Counted from the stretch's first letter, positions 15,471-25,570 are shown. The stretch: 64,000 nt of DNA from Bacillota bacterium (GCA_023392615.1 JAEVYT010000030.1:310001-374000), one strand, 5' to 3'. Notes: generated from the sequence alone by a model not told the origin. Program-made: numbers and translations.

Positions 15471-17831
15471 ATGATAAAGCGTCCTTTTATTCTGATTCTT
15501 TGCTCTTATATGTTTGGCATGTTTTTAGCTTGGAAGAGTGTTGTGCTTTTTCTGGTTTTATTTATTATGCTATTATTCGCTGTTGTGATTTATCTGTTCC
15601 AATACCGGATTCGAAATCATTGGATTACAACGCGAGATAAATTCCTATGGTGTCTGCCTTTTTTGTTGATTTTGGGTTTTCTCTCAATGCAAGGTCAGTT
15701 AACCAGACCGGAGTTGGATCGAGTATTTGGACAGAAGTTAAGTTGTAATGTATCCGGTACGATCTCAATGATTGTGCAGAAGCAGTCCTCAAAGGCGATA
15801 TATTTAAAAAATGCTACAGTGCTTCTGGAGGAAAAAAAGTACCGATGTGAGAGTATAATAATATATTGTACAAATCAAAAGAAAGGTTCCTATCAACCGG
15901 ATGTTTCACTTCAAAAATCCTATCTGGTAGGGAACAAAATAACGGTTTATGGCTCACTTCAAAAATTTACTACTGCCTCAAATCCCGGCCAATTTAATGA
16001 AAAATTATATTATCAGATCGAGAATGTTGATTATAAAATGCTCGCTGAACATATCAAGATTACTGATGAACGATACTCTCGATTTCACGCAGCGTTGGAT
16101 GTAGTAAAGCAAAAACTTCTAGTGGTGTATGAACAGATTCTAACTGAGAAAGAAGCCGGCACATTGATTGCGATGATACTTGGCGAGAAATACCTGATAA
16201 ATGATGAAGTCAAACAACTATATCAAATGAATGGCATATCCCATATAATAGCGATATCCGGTCTACATATATCCTTAATTGGAATGTTTGTATTTCATAT
16301 GTTAAAAAAGATAAAACTACCGATCCCTGTTGCTACCTTTTGTTCCATCTTTATTATATATAGCTATGGAGTTCTAACGGATTTTAGCGTATCGACCAAC
16401 CGTGCTGTTGTTATGATGACTGTCATGTTATTAGCAGCATTGTTTGGTAAAACTTATGACATGCTTTCCTCTCTAGCTTTAAGTGCTTTCCTCATATTGC
16501 TTCAAAATCCTCTTCAAATCGTGAGCGCTGGTTTTTTGTTATCCTTTGGCGCGGTACTTGGAATTACTGTGATTTACCCGGCTCTACAAAAACTTTGTTC
16601 CAGTAAAAATACCATTGTCAGCAGTGTTTATATTAGTTATAGCGCACAGATATCTACAACTCCTGCGGTAATATATTATTACTATCAATTTCCCCTCTAT
16701 AGTTTGATTACGAATCTGATCATTCTTCCATTTGTAACAATCCTGACATTAACATCAATTCTAGCTGGAATCGCGGGTGTTATTTGGTTACCACTTGGAA
16801 TCTTTCTGATAGGTGCTTCAAATTATATTCTAAAGTTCTATGAATGGATATGTAGGATGGGTGCAGCGTTACCATATCATCTGGTGACGGTTGGAAAGCC
16901 GGATATTGTAAGAATTGTGATATATTTATGTATCGTTGCGTTGTTTTTATGGCTTGCTTTTCACAAAGAAAATAAGTTGATTATGCTACTACCGGTATTG
17001 GCACTTGTAATACTTATGTTGCCCCAGTCCAAAGGGGGTCTGGCTATTACAATGTTGGATGTCGGACAGGGTGATGGAATTGTTGTACAAAGCGAGGAGG
17101 GAAAAACCTATTTGCTCGATGGGGGTAGCAGTGATGTGAAAAATGTCGGAAGGTACCGTATCCAGCCATATCTTCTGTCCAAAGGGATTGATCAAATCGA
17201 CTATGCAATTGTATCCCATTCAGATAATGACCATATATCAGGACTGATAGATTTAATATTAGAGAAGAGGATTAGCATAAAAACCCTAATTCTTCCTATG
17301 ATAAATGAGAAGGATAGCGCTTATCTGGACTTGGAGAAGCTTGCTAATGAGGAAGGAATAAAAACACAATATATAAGGCGCGGGGATAGTATTCGCGACG
17401 GAGAGCTTATATTTACTTGTCTTCACCCGTGTGAGAATTATACCCCTTCCTCAATTAATGCATATTCCACCGTTCTTAGGCTAAAATATTATGATTTTGA
17501 TATGCTTTTTACCGGTGATCTTGAGAAGGATGGTGAGGAATTGGTAACAGAGTTACTATCAGTCGGGGACAATGATATGGATGTATTAAAAGTAGCTCAT
17601 CATGGTTCAAAATATTCTACCAGCCAAGAATTCCTATCGCAGATAAAACCAGAGATCTCTTTGATTTCTTGTGGTGAAAATAATTCGTATGGACATCCAA
17701 ACATGGAACTGTTGGAGCGGGTTCGCTCGACTGGGAGTAAGACGATGATTACTTATCAGAAGGGTGCTATTCTATTGAAGACAGATGGAAAGAGATTGGA
17801 GGTGGAAGGGTATAAGCAAAAGGATTATTGA
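15471..17831 (+). CDS. comEC: ComEC/Rec2 DNA uptake channel
   Basis: ComEC forms the inner-membrane channel that carries one DNA strand into the cell in natural transformation. The 786-residue protein has an N-terminal membrane region, a competence domain at about 215-490 with GISHIIAISGLHISLIGM, and many helices. A C-terminal metallo-beta-lactamase-like domain starts at about residue 525: MLDVGQGDGIVVQ, HSDNDHISG near 582 and AHHGSKYSTS near 708. This extended Rec2-type architecture is complete. GGAGGC precedes ATG 15471. It is separated from comEA by a two-component system and a lipoprotein gene. No frameshift was seen, so uptake could be functional. The upstream tandem array may affect its expression (inference). 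Confidence 0.93.
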   Translation: MIKRPFILILCSYMFGMFLAWKSVVLFLVLFIMLLFAVVIYLFQYRIRNHWITTRDKFLWCLPFLLILGFLSMQGQLTRPELDRVFGQKLSCNVSGTISMIVQKQSSKAIYLKNATVLLEEKKYRCESIIIYCTNQKKGSYQPDVSLQKSYLVGNKITVYGSLQKFTTASNPGQFNEKLYYQIENVDYKMLAEHIKITDERYSRFHAALDVVKQKLLVVYEQILTEKEAGTLIAMILGEKYLINDEVKQLYQMNGISHIIAISGLHISLIGMFVFHMLKKIKLPIPVATFCSIFIIYSYGVLTDFSVSTNRAVVMMTVMLLAALFGKTYDMLSSLALSAFLILLQNPLQIVSAGFLLSFGAVLGITVIYPALQKLCSSKNTIVSSVYISYSAQISTTPAVIYYYYQFPLYSLITNLIILPFVTILTLTSILAGIAGVIWLPLGIFLIGASNYILKFYEWICRMGAALPYHLVTVGKPDIVRIVIYLCIVALFLWLAFHKENKLIMLLPVLALVILMLPQSKGGLAITMLDVGQGDGIVVQSEEGKTYLLDGGSSDVKNVGRYRIQPYLLSKGIDQIDYAIVSHSDNDHISGLIDLILEKRISIKTLILPMINEKDSAYLDLEKLANEEGIKTQYIRRGDSIRDGELIFTCLHPCENYTPSSINAYSTVLRLKYYDFDMLFTGDLEKDGEELVTELLSVGDNDMDVLKVAHHGSKYSTSQEFLSQIKPEISLISCGENNSYGHPNMELLERVRSTGSKTMITYQKGAILLKTDGKRLEVEGYKQKDY

Positions 17832-17842
17832 CAGGGTTGCGA

Positions 17843-17870
17843 TTGTATTGTAAATCAAATATGGTATAAT
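17843..17870 (+). promoter_or_regulatory. Probable sigma-A promoter upstream of the APH-like gene
   Basis: TTGTAT (17843-17848) and a perfect TATAAT (17865-17870) are 16 nt apart, 92 nt before the start of the phosphotransferase gene. Confidence 0.5.
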
Positions 17871-17962
17871 TGAAATATTTATTAAACTGAAGAAGGCTTT
17901 TAGGTAATTATTAAAAAGAAAGGAAAAGCAGATAATTTATAAAATTAATTTGCAGCTAAATA

Positions 17963-18745
17963 ATGAAGAAGAAAGAAGTATTAAGCGGAGGCCGGGAGGG
18001 AAAAATATTTCGGGAAGATGATAAAGTGATTCGTCCGTCAAATGCCTGGACTCCCCATATCCATAATTTTCTTCGATTTCTAATCGAAGAAGGCGTAACA
18101 TATATACCCCAACCCTATGGAATCAATGAAAAAGGAGAGGAAATCCTATCTTATGTTCAAGGTGAGGTCTATAACTATCCATTACCTGAAATAATGTTAC
18201 AGGACAAAATGATTATATCATCTGCAAAATTATTAAGAAGTTATCATAAAGTGAGTGGAAAATATATAGATAATTTGACGAACAAAGAAGAGTGGATGTT
18301 GCCGGCTATCGATCCAATCGAAGTAATGTGTCATGGAGATTTTGCACCCTATAATGTTACAATTATAGACGGAGCAGCTGTTGGAATGATAGATTTTGAT
18401 ACATTACATCCGGGTCCTAAAATGTGGGATATTTGTTATGCAGTATATCGTTGGGTGCCGTTTACAAATCCTACAAATCCTGATTGTTATAATTCTTTGG
18501 AAGAACAGATAAGAAAGACGAAGTTATTCTTAGATACTTACGGTGTGAAGCTTGAAGAACGAAAATTACTTCCAAAAATGATGGCCGATCGTCTGATTAG
18601 TCTGGTGAGCTACATGAAAAATAAAGCAGAAAGAGGAAATGAAGACTTTCAAAAAAATATTGATGAGGGACATATGGATTTATATGTAAAAGATGTTCAA
18701 TATATATTAAAGAATGAAAGAATGATATCAGATGGAATCAAGTAA
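17963..18745 (+). CDS. Aminoglycoside phosphotransferase-fold protein
   Basis: A 260-residue protein of the APH/choline kinase-like superfamily. The catalytic loop CHGDFAPYNV (about residues 124-133, with Asp and Asn) and the metal-binding DFDTLHPGPKMWDI (about 145-158) are clear. The N-terminal lobe has SGGREGKIFRE. Family members phosphorylate small alcohols, sugars or antibiotics. The substrate here cannot be told, and resistance should not be assumed. The ribosome site before ATG 17963 is weak. The next gene follows after 75 nt. No resistance or mobile context is visible. Confidence 0.8.
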   Translation: MKKKEVLSGGREGKIFREDDKVIRPSNAWTPHIHNFLRFLIEEGVTYIPQPYGINEKGEEILSYVQGEVYNYPLPEIMLQDKMIISSAKLLRSYHKVSGKYIDNLTNKEEWMLPAIDPIEVMCHGDFAPYNVTIIDGAAVGMIDFDTLHPGPKMWDICYAVYRWVPFTNPTNPDCYNSLEEQIRKTKLFLDTYGVKLEERKLLPKMMADRLISLVSYMKNKAERGNEDFQKNIDEGHMDLYVKDVQYILKNERMISDGIK

Positions 18746-18820
18746 AAGAAAAGATGGAAGTTGTTCTCTTAAACAAGGAAGGATAGAGGGTAGAGGTGAA
18801 AGATAAAAGGAGATGATTGT

Positions 18821-19537
18821 ATGACCGATAGTAGAAGAGGATTTGTCCCTTCCGACGAGAAAGAATTCTCGGTAGAGAGTGTGAAGATCCTTCGCAGGGC
18901 GCAAAAGGATATTCTATATCTTATGAATCAAGGATATCCGATTAAGAATGCATCCACCTTTGTTGGGAACCATTATATGTTATCAGAACGACAAAGATTA
19001 GCCATCGTTAGGGCGAGTTCGTCGGGCGAGGAATTAGTGCTAAGAAAAGGAAAGGAACTTACGAGTGATACACTAGGTACGAGCGTTGTAATCGATGGGT
19101 TAAATACAATAATTACTCTCGAAGTAGCGTTATCCCAAGGGATATTGATTCGTTGCATGGATGGCTGTATTAGAGATTTGGCAGGACTTCGTGGAACTTA
19201 TCGGTTGATTCACCAGACTGATCTTGCAATTCAATTACTGGGAGAAAAGCTATCTCAGCTTAAGGTAGAAGAGATAATCTTTTATCTGGATTCTCCTGTA
19301 TCTAATACAGGGAGATTAAAGTCACGAATTTTTGAATTGCTTGGAGCCTATCCATTTCGTTTACAGGTGGAGGTGGTTCATGATGTGGATGTTCGGCTAC
19401 AACAGATGGAGGGGGTCATCTCAAGTGACTCAATTATATTGAATAAATGTAAGAGTTGGTTTAATATAGTTAATATTATTATGGAAGATTTATCGATGGA
19501 ATTAATTGAGTTAGCACTGAGTAACAGTGCTAATTAA
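18821..19537 (+). CDS. DUF434 domain protein
   Basis: A 238-residue cytosolic protein with the two-part layout of DUF434 proteins. The N-terminal region (about 8-60) has VKILRRAQKDILYLMNQGYPIKNASTFVGNHYML, and a C-terminal alpha/beta domain has TSVVIDGLNTIITLEVALS and DGCIRDLAGLRGTYR. The second domain, with conserved acidic residues (IDG, DGCIRD, YLDSP), looks nuclease- or PIN/Toprim-like in layout, but no activity is established to my knowledge. GGAGATGATTGT precedes ATG. It is followed 18 nt later by a PhzF-family gene, so the two may be co-transcribed. Confidence 0.78.
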   Translation: MTDSRRGFVPSDEKEFSVESVKILRRAQKDILYLMNQGYPIKNASTFVGNHYMLSERQRLAIVRASSSGEELVLRKGKELTSDTLGTSVVIDGLNTIITLEVALSQGILIRCMDGCIRDLAGLRGTYRLIHQTDLAIQLLGEKLSQLKVEEIIFYLDSPVSNTGRLKSRIFELLGAYPFRLQVEVVHDVDVRLQQMEGVISSDSIILNKCKSWFNIVNIIMEDLSMELIELALSNSAN

Positions 19538-19555
19538 TCGGAATGGAGGATATTT

Positions 19556-20332
19556 ATGAAGTATTATGTGGTAGATGCTTTTACAAAGGAACATTATCGC
19601 GGTAATCCTGCGGGAGTGTGCGTGATGGAAAAATGGATAAGTGATGTTATGATGCAAAAGATAGCATTTGAGAATAATCTTGCAGAGACAGCATTTCTTG
19701 TAAAAAACAAGGACCATTATGATCTGCGATGGTTTACTCCGGAAGTAGAGATTGATCTCTGCGGTCATGCCACCTTAGCAAGTGCACATGTATTGATGAG
19801 ATACATTGATACTAGATTAAATACGGTTTCCTTTGAGACGAAAAGCGGAAAACTTACTGTTATCAGAGACAGAGAGCTTTATCTTATGGATTTTCCGGCT
19901 AGAAAGCCAAAAGTATGTGCAAAGCCGGAATTATTAGAAAAAGCATTAAATATTGACGTAATAGAGACCTTTCAATTCAGGGATCTCGTTGCAGTGGTCA
20001 AAGACGAGAAGACTTTGAAGGAATTAAAACCGGACTTTTCACTTTTAAAACAAATAGAAGATTACTTTGGTATCATAGTAACAGCAAAAGGAGATCAAGT
20101 TGATTTTGTGTCACGTTTTTTCGCACCCAGAGCAGGAATTGCTGAAGATCCTGTAACCGGATCTTCCCATTCTAGCTTAATTCCTTTTTGGAGTGATCGA
20201 TTGGGTAAAGATGTTATGATTGCAAGGCAGCTCTCCTACAGAGGAGGAGAACTGTATTGCAAGAATTTGGCGGATCGTGTTGAGATTGGTGGTCATGCTA
20301 TCACACATTTAGTAGGAGAAATACTGTTATAA
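19556..20332 (+). CDS. PhzF family isomerase
   Basis: A 258-residue protein of the PhzF/diaminopimelate epimerase fold. The N-terminal half has DAFTKEHYRGNPAGVCV and the catalytic-region Glu in NNLAETAFL. The C-terminal half has EDPVTGSSHSSLIPFW, the second family hallmark. PhzF isomerises an intermediate in phenazine synthesis, but most family members lie outside phenazine clusters, as here, and have unknown substrates. GGAGG precedes ATG at 19556. It converges on the minus-strand methyltransferase gene; the 63-nt gap holds only a weak GATAT/ATATC hairpin. Confidence 0.88.
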   Translation: MKYYVVDAFTKEHYRGNPAGVCVMEKWISDVMMQKIAFENNLAETAFLVKNKDHYDLRWFTPEVEIDLCGHATLASAHVLMRYIDTRLNTVSFETKSGKLTVIRDRELYLMDFPARKPKVCAKPELLEKALNIDVIETFQFRDLVAVVKDEKTLKELKPDFSLLKQIEDYFGIIVTAKGDQVDFVSRFFAPRAGIAEDPVTGSSHSSLIPFWSDRLGKDVMIARQLSYRGGELYCKNLADRVEIGGHAITHLVGEILL

Positions 20333-20395
20333 GCATACATAATGATATGTTTCAAATATCTATCTTGCTATCGTTCCATCAATATCAGAATTATT

Positions 20396-21460
20396 TTAAT
20401 TAATATGCTGGTACAAATATTCTCGATAGCGTCCTCCTGCTCCGCTCCAAGGTGATATCGCCTGGTATATGAGTTTATATTCATTAGGAATTGGAAATTC
20501 TTTTGCAAGGACTTCGGTATGACCGCGTGATGAGTTTTCCCAGAGTTTAAAATTACTGTTTTGATGAAAGATATAAGTGGGTTGATTTTGATGAATCGTT
20601 TCAAAATAATCACTAATATCTTTAAAGCTCATCTCAGAGAAAGAATTTGAATTATATGCAACATCAAATCCACATTTTATATTTCTGTGATTGCCGGATG
20701 GAACCAAGATTAGATCGTTTTTTATTGTGTCATTGGGGGTGATTTCGCCCTCCATGACCCATTTTATTTTCAGCTCTTTATGAAACATGTGAGACCATTT
20801 CTTAGTGAAATAATAATTTGTGAATAGGGTCTCTGCCAAGTCACATACGATATAGCAGTAATTCTTTGTTAATCGGTTTAGATAATAAAAGACCCCTCCA
20901 TATCCGCCACCTATTTCTAATATAACCGGCCTTTTTATATTCTCAGTGAGTTCTTTAATTTTATGTGCGTGATAATAGTGCCTGCAGGAATTATATAGGA
21001 TAAGGGAACTGTCAATTAGCACACCAAATGGATTACCAATGAATGGGGTGTTTAGTTCTGATAGTGGTATGTCTCCACAGAATTCTCTTAAGGTATCCAA
21101 ATCTAGAAGGGTATCATTTACCAAATCCCTTCTCGTTGATTCAGAGTCACTATCCGGTGCGGATATTCCAAACGATATCTGGTTCCTAAAAAAGTTCTGA
21201 TACATTGTAATCAAAGCTTCTTTGTTCCCGTGGGCTAAATTCTTCTTATACTCATTTTGCTTATTCTCTTGAATCCATGCCCATTCACCTCCTGCAAGAA
21301 GAAGTTGATGTGAATACATTTGATATATTTCTATAATATCTTTTACGATTTCTTCATCAAAGGGATCGATGACTTCTCGATCATAATAAACACCCTCCAG
21401 ATAATCCTGACATTTTGGGTGATTCTTTCTCTCAATTCCGGCGAAGGTAAGACGTTCCAT
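20396..21460 (-). CDS. Putative sugar O-methyltransferase
   Basis: A 354-residue protein with a class I SAM-dependent methyltransferase core. The SAM-binding motif I is PVILEIGGGYGGVFYYL near residue 180, followed by CYIVCDLAETLFTNYYF. The N-terminal 170 residues and the ending (SGAGGRYREYLYQHIN) fit the putative sugar O-methyltransferase family known from polysaccharide loci. No glycosyltransferase neighbours are present, so the substrate is open. It is the only minus-strand gene between 6.5 and 58 kb. A good GGAGG lies before ATG 21460, and a palindromic hairpin lies 40-80 nt upstream. An acquired gene is possible, but base composition looks like the surroundings. Confidence 0.75.
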   Translation of the reverse strand: MERLTFAGIERKNHPKCQDYLEGVYYDREVIDPFDEEIVKDIIEIYQMYSHQLLLAGGEWAWIQENKQNEYKKNLAHGNKEALITMYQNFFRNQISFGISAPDSDSESTRRDLVNDTLLDLDTLREFCGDIPLSELNTPFIGNPFGVLIDSSLILYNSCRHYYHAHKIKELTENIKRPVILEIGGGYGGVFYYLNRLTKNYCYIVCDLAETLFTNYYFTKKWSHMFHKELKIKWVMEGEITPNDTIKNDLILVPSGNHRNIKCGFDVAYNSNSFSEMSFKDISDYFETIHQNQPTYIFHQNSNFKLWENSSRGHTEVLAKEFPIPNEYKLIYQAISPWSGAGGRYREYLYQHIN

Positions 21461-21498
21461 AATTCCTCCAACTAATTAAATATATATCTGTATTACTA

Positions 21499-21540
21499 TA
21501 TGCCTAAACATTTTATTTGGTATATTAAAATGTAAGCATA
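21499..21540. promoter_or_regulatory. Two-part inverted repeat upstream of the methyltransferase gene
   Basis: TATGC (21499-21503) pairs with GCATA (21536-21540), and inside it ACATTTTA (21508-21515) pairs with TAAAATGT (21526-21533). It lies in the divergent gap between the methyltransferase and murE. It may be a bipartite operator or leader hairpin. The rest of this 284-nt gap holds only a weak TTGATA near 21693. Confidence 0.4.
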
Positions 21541-21744
21541 TGGAATATTAGTATTAATTATATTGCATATAGTGCTATAAACTCTTCTATAAGTAGGATA
21601 ATAAGATCTAGTGCTTTACAAATAAGATTATTCGCCTATAATTATATGTGTGAAATAATGCTATTTTATATCACATTTCGTAAATGCTATATTTGATAAC
21701 ATCATCTGATTCGATGCAAAATATATTTTAGTGGAGGTTGACAC

Positions 21745-23202
21745 ATGTTATTAGAACAATTATTAGAAAATTTAGAGTATAGCTGTATACAGGGTGGGAT
21801 ACATACGCAGGTAACAGATTTGGTATATGATTCACGTAAAGTAGGTGTAGGTTCTGTATTTGTATGCATAACCGGTGCAGTGTCGGACGGACATCAATAT
21901 ATTCATGATGTTGCGGAAAAAGGCGCAGTGGCTATCATAGTGGAACGGGATGTTGAAGTGCCACAGGGAGTTACTGTAATAAAGGTGGAGAATACCCGTC
22001 TTGCCCTTGCTTGTATGTCAGCTGCATATTTTGGACATCCTGCACGCAAGTTAACAACAATTGGTATTACTGGAACCAAAGGAAAGACAACAACAACCTA
22101 TATGATTAAATCCATTCTTGAGAATACAGGAAAAAAAGTCGGCTTAATTGGAACGATTGAGACCATTATTCTGGATAAAGTGATTCCTGCAAACAATACG
22201 ACACCAGAATCTTATATCATTCAGGAAACCTTTGCTGAGATGGTGAAAGCTGGATGCGAGTATGTAGTGATGGAGGTTTCGTCCCAAGGTCTTATGCTAA
22301 ATCGTGTCAGTGGTTTTACCTTTGATTATGGTATCTTTACAAATCTTGAGCCGGATCATATTGGTCCTGCGGAGCATAAGGATTTTGCGGATTATCTAAG
22401 ATGCAAGAGTTTATTATTTAAGCAATGTAAGCTTGGATTAATTAATATAGATGATTCCCATGCACTGGAAATCCTGGAAGGGCATATCTGTGAGATAGAA
22501 ACTTATGGATTTTCAGAAAAGGCGGATATCAGGGCTACGGATGTAGAGTTGGTGGAACGCCCCGGATATCTTGGGATTTCTTATAAAGTGGAAGGATTGA
22601 TGAACCTGGAGGTAAGTATGAATGTTCCGGGTAAATTCAATGTATATAATTCACTCTGTGCGATAGCATTATGTAGAAATTTTGATGTGAAAGACAGTGA
22701 GATCATTAAGGCTTTGGATAAGATTAATGTTAAGGGGCGTGTGGAGCTTGTTCCTGTGTCGGATCAGTTTACTTTGATGATTGACTATGCTCATAATGCG
22801 ATGAGTCTTAGAAGTTTGCTTACAACATTGAAGGAGTATCACCCAAGAAGATTGATATGTCTCTTTGGTTGTGGCGGTAACCGCTCCAGGGATAGAAGGT
22901 TTGAGATGGGAGAGGTATCCTCAGAACTGGCAGATCTCACAGTTATCACATCTGATAACCCGAGATTCGAAGAGCCACAAGATATTATAAATGATATTCT
23001 GGTTGGCGTAAAAAAAGGCAATGGTAAATATGTTGAGATTATAGATCGTAAAGCTGCAATTAAGTATTGCATTGATAATGCACAGGAAGGTGATGTAGTG
23101 GTTTTGGCCGGGAAAGGTCATGAATACTACCAGGAAATCAAGGGCGTAAAGCACCACATGGATGAACGAGAATTAATTGAGGATATTCTGGCTGGAAGGT
23201 AG
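21745..23202 (+). CDS. murE: UDP-MurNAc-L-Ala-D-Glu:meso-diaminopimelate ligase
   Basis: Adds the third residue to the peptidoglycan stem peptide in the cytosol, using ATP. The 485-residue length is typical. The ATP-binding loop GTKGKTTTTYM is at about 110-120 and the central domain has TTPESYIIQETF. The specificity motif DNPR (about 404-407, in TSDNPRFEEP) indicates meso-diaminopimelate rather than lysine. GGAGG lies before ATG 21745. It sits outside the dcw cluster at 38-51 kb and is followed by priA 57 nt later. No promoter of good quality was found in the 284-nt gap upstream. Confidence 0.95.
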   Translation: MLLEQLLENLEYSCIQGGIHTQVTDLVYDSRKVGVGSVFVCITGAVSDGHQYIHDVAEKGAVAIIVERDVEVPQGVTVIKVENTRLALACMSAAYFGHPARKLTTIGITGTKGKTTTTYMIKSILENTGKKVGLIGTIETIILDKVIPANNTTPESYIIQETFAEMVKAGCEYVVMEVSSQGLMLNRVSGFTFDYGIFTNLEPDHIGPAEHKDFADYLRCKSLLFKQCKLGLINIDDSHALEILEGHICEIETYGFSEKADIRATDVELVERPGYLGISYKVEGLMNLEVSMNVPGKFNVYNSLCAIALCRNFDVKDSEIIKALDKINVKGRVELVPVSDQFTLMIDYAHNAMSLRSLLTTLKEYHPRRLICLFGCGGNRSRDRRFEMGEVSSELADLTVITSDNPRFEEPQDIINDILVGVKKGNGKYVEIIDRKAAIKYCIDNAQEGDVVVLAGKGHEYYQEIKGVKHHMDERELIEDILAGR

Positions 23203-23259
23203 TGTATGATTCGTTTATATATTGAAGGATAAAGAACGAAAGAAGGAAAGGAGGCTGCT

Positions 23260-25506
23260 ATGTCTTATCAAATGTATGCAGATATCATTATCGATATATC
23301 CCATGAAAATCTGGACAAGACATACCAGTACGCCATTCCACAGGAATATAGTGAACGAGCTGTAATCGGAGCTTTGGTAGTTGTACCCTTTGGTAAGGGC
23401 AATCGCAGAATTAATGGCTATATCGTTGGAATTTCTTCCGAGCCAAAGATTGCGAAGGAATTAATTAAACCAATCAGCGAGGTAGTTCAGGGAGCACAAA
23501 TTATAGAAAGTCACCTTATCTATTTGGCGTATTGGATGAAGGAAAACTTCGGCGGAACGATGAATGATTCCTTAAAAACGGTAATTCCGGTAAAAAAGGC
23601 GATTAAAATAAAGGAACAAAGAAGTGTAGAATTAACCATAGATCCGGAGCAAGCTAACCAGCTTTATTATGAGTATCAACGCAAGAATAATAAAGCAAAA
23701 CTACGCCTGTTGGAGGCGTTGCAAAAAAACAAGGTATTAGATTATGAGGAGGTAATCGGTAAGTTAAAAATACCGAGAACTACCTTACAGGGAATGCAGG
23801 AACAGGGCATTATGAAAATTGTATCGGAGCAGCTTTATCGTAATCCGGTACAGTATAGTGGAGCTCCATATCAACCTGTGTTGTTAAATGATGAGCAAGA
23901 ATTTATAGTTAATGATTTTATTAAGGAATATCAAGAGGGGATTCGTGGAACCTATTTGGTTCACGGCATAACCGGAAGTGGGAAAACAGAAGTATATATG
24001 GATATTATTGCTTCGGTTATCGCGCAAGGGAAACAGGTTATTATGCTGATACCAGAGATAGCGCTGACGTTTCAGACGGTGCAGCGCTTTTATAAACGGT
24101 TTGGGAATCGAATTACGATTATGAATTCCAAGATGTCTCAAGGAGAGCGCTATGATCAGAGCGTAAGAGCAGCAAACGGAGAGATAGATATAATCATTGG
24201 ACCTCGATCTGCATTGTTTACACCGTTTCAAAATCTAGGACTCATTATTATTGATGAAGAACACGAGGGAAGTTATAAGAGTGAAACCTCGCCCAAATAT
24301 CATGCTGTTATGGTTGCTCGTAAGAGAGCAGAGCTAACAGGAGCTAGCGTGTTACTTGGATCGGCTACCCCGTCCTTAGAATCCTATATTAATGCCAAGA
24401 AAGGGGAATATAAGCTTTATTCCTTAACAAAGAGGGCGAAGGAAGCAAAACCCCCAACGGTATGGGTTGTGGATTTGAGGGAGGAGCTTAAGAATAAGAA
24501 TAAATCCATATTCAGTTTTAAACTGAAAGAGTTGATAATAGATCGATTAAATAAGAAAGAGCAGATTATGCTGTTTCTAAACCGAAGAGGATATGCGGGC
24601 TTTGTATCCTGCAGAAGCTGCGGTTACGTATTAAAATGTCAGCACTGTGATGTATCGCTGACCTCTCATAATAATGGAAAGCTGGTATGCCATTATTGCG
24701 GACATGAAGAAGCACAGCCAAAGCTTTGTCCACAGTGTAATTCCAAGTATATTGCTGCCTTTGGAACTGGAACACAGAAGGTTGAGGAATTCGTTCGTAG
24801 GGAATTCCCAGAAGCAAAGGTTCTTCGAATGGATATGGATACTACAAGAAACAAAGGAAGTCATGATACGATTTTAAAAGCATTCTCAGAACATAAAGCA
24901 GATATATTAATCGGTACTCAGATGATTGTAAAAGGACATGACTTTACGAAGGTGACGCTGGTAGGTATTATTGCAGCGGATTTGTCCCTCTATACAGGTG
25001 ACTTTCGTGCGAGTGAAAGAACATTTCAGTTGTTAAATCAGGCCTCTGGAAGAGCAGGTCGTGATGTGTTACCTGGGGAAGTTGTGATACAAACCTATCA
25101 TCCGGATCATTATAGTATCATATCAGCAGCAGATGGTGATTATGCATCTTTTTTTGAACAGGAGATGCTATATCGCAGATTGATGCAATACCCACCTGCT
25201 TCCCATATTTTGCTGGCTTTGATTACTTCTAAGGATGAGCAGGCCGTGGACGTTGCTTCAAAGATGCTTGGTGGAGCAATCAAGCATTATCTGGATGAAA
25301 AAGGGGAGGACGGACATGTGATTGGACCGGCTCCGGCTACAGTATCAAAAGCAAATGATATTTTCCGACGAGTAATCTATATCAAGCATAATGAATATTT
25401 TGTATTAATCGATTTGAAGAATTATGTGGAAGGGTATTTTAATTATTCAGAGAATTTTACGTCTTGTAATCTTCAATTTGATTTTAATCCGATGAGTAGT
25501 TATTGA
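23260..25506 (+). CDS. priA: Primosomal replication restart helicase PriA
   Basis: PriA recognises stalled forks and reloads the replisome. The 748-residue protein has the N-terminal 3'-end-binding domain, then a superfamily 2 helicase core with Walker A GITGSGKTEVY (about 237-247) and a DEEH box (IIIDEEHEGSY). An eight-cysteine zinc-binding insertion at about 451-500 has C-x2-C repeats (CRSCG, CQHCD, CHYCG, CPQCN). The C-terminal helicase motifs include LIGTQMIVKGHDF and ASGRAGRD. All motifs are intact. A GGAGG site precedes ATG 23260. Its 3' end overlaps the -35 box of the def promoter. Confidence 0.95.
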   Translation: MSYQMYADIIIDISHENLDKTYQYAIPQEYSERAVIGALVVVPFGKGNRRINGYIVGISSEPKIAKELIKPISEVVQGAQIIESHLIYLAYWMKENFGGTMNDSLKTVIPVKKAIKIKEQRSVELTIDPEQANQLYYEYQRKNNKAKLRLLEALQKNKVLDYEEVIGKLKIPRTTLQGMQEQGIMKIVSEQLYRNPVQYSGAPYQPVLLNDEQEFIVNDFIKEYQEGIRGTYLVHGITGSGKTEVYMDIIASVIAQGKQVIMLIPEIALTFQTVQRFYKRFGNRITIMNSKMSQGERYDQSVRAANGEIDIIIGPRSALFTPFQNLGLIIIDEEHEGSYKSETSPKYHAVMVARKRAELTGASVLLGSATPSLESYINAKKGEYKLYSLTKRAKEAKPPTVWVVDLREELKNKNKSIFSFKLKELIIDRLNKKEQIMLFLNRRGYAGFVSCRSCGYVLKCQHCDVSLTSHNNGKLVCHYCGHEEAQPKLCPQCNSKYIAAFGTGTQKVEEFVRREFPEAKVLRMDMDTTRNKGSHDTILKAFSEHKADILIGTQMIVKGHDFTKVTLVGIIAADLSLYTGDFRASERTFQLLNQASGRAGRDVLPGEVVIQTYHPDHYSIISAADGDYASFFEQEMLYRRLMQYPPASHILLALITSKDEQAVDVASKMLGGAIKHYLDEKGEDGHVIGPAPATVSKANDIFRRVIYIKHNEYFVLIDLKNYVEGYFNYSENFTSCNLQFDFNPMSSY

Positions 25507-25532
25507 TAAATGAAACAACAATATGGTATGAT
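25503..25532 (+). promoter_or_regulatory. Probable sigma-A promoter of def-fmt
   Basis: TTGATA (25503-25508), overlapping the priA stop codon, and TATGAT (25527-25532) are 18 nt apart, 38 nt before def. Confidence 0.5.
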
Positions 25533-25570
25533 AAAGAAACTCATTTTTATTAGTTGAAAGGAATGGATTT

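Noticed and set aside
17963..18745. APH-fold gene considered as an antibiotic resistance determinant
   Set aside because: Only superfamily motifs are visible; there is no mobile-element context, and the superfamily includes many housekeeping kinases.
19556..20332. PhzF homologue considered as evidence of a phenazine cluster
   Set aside because: No other phenazine genes are present; most PhzF-family proteins lie outside such clusters.
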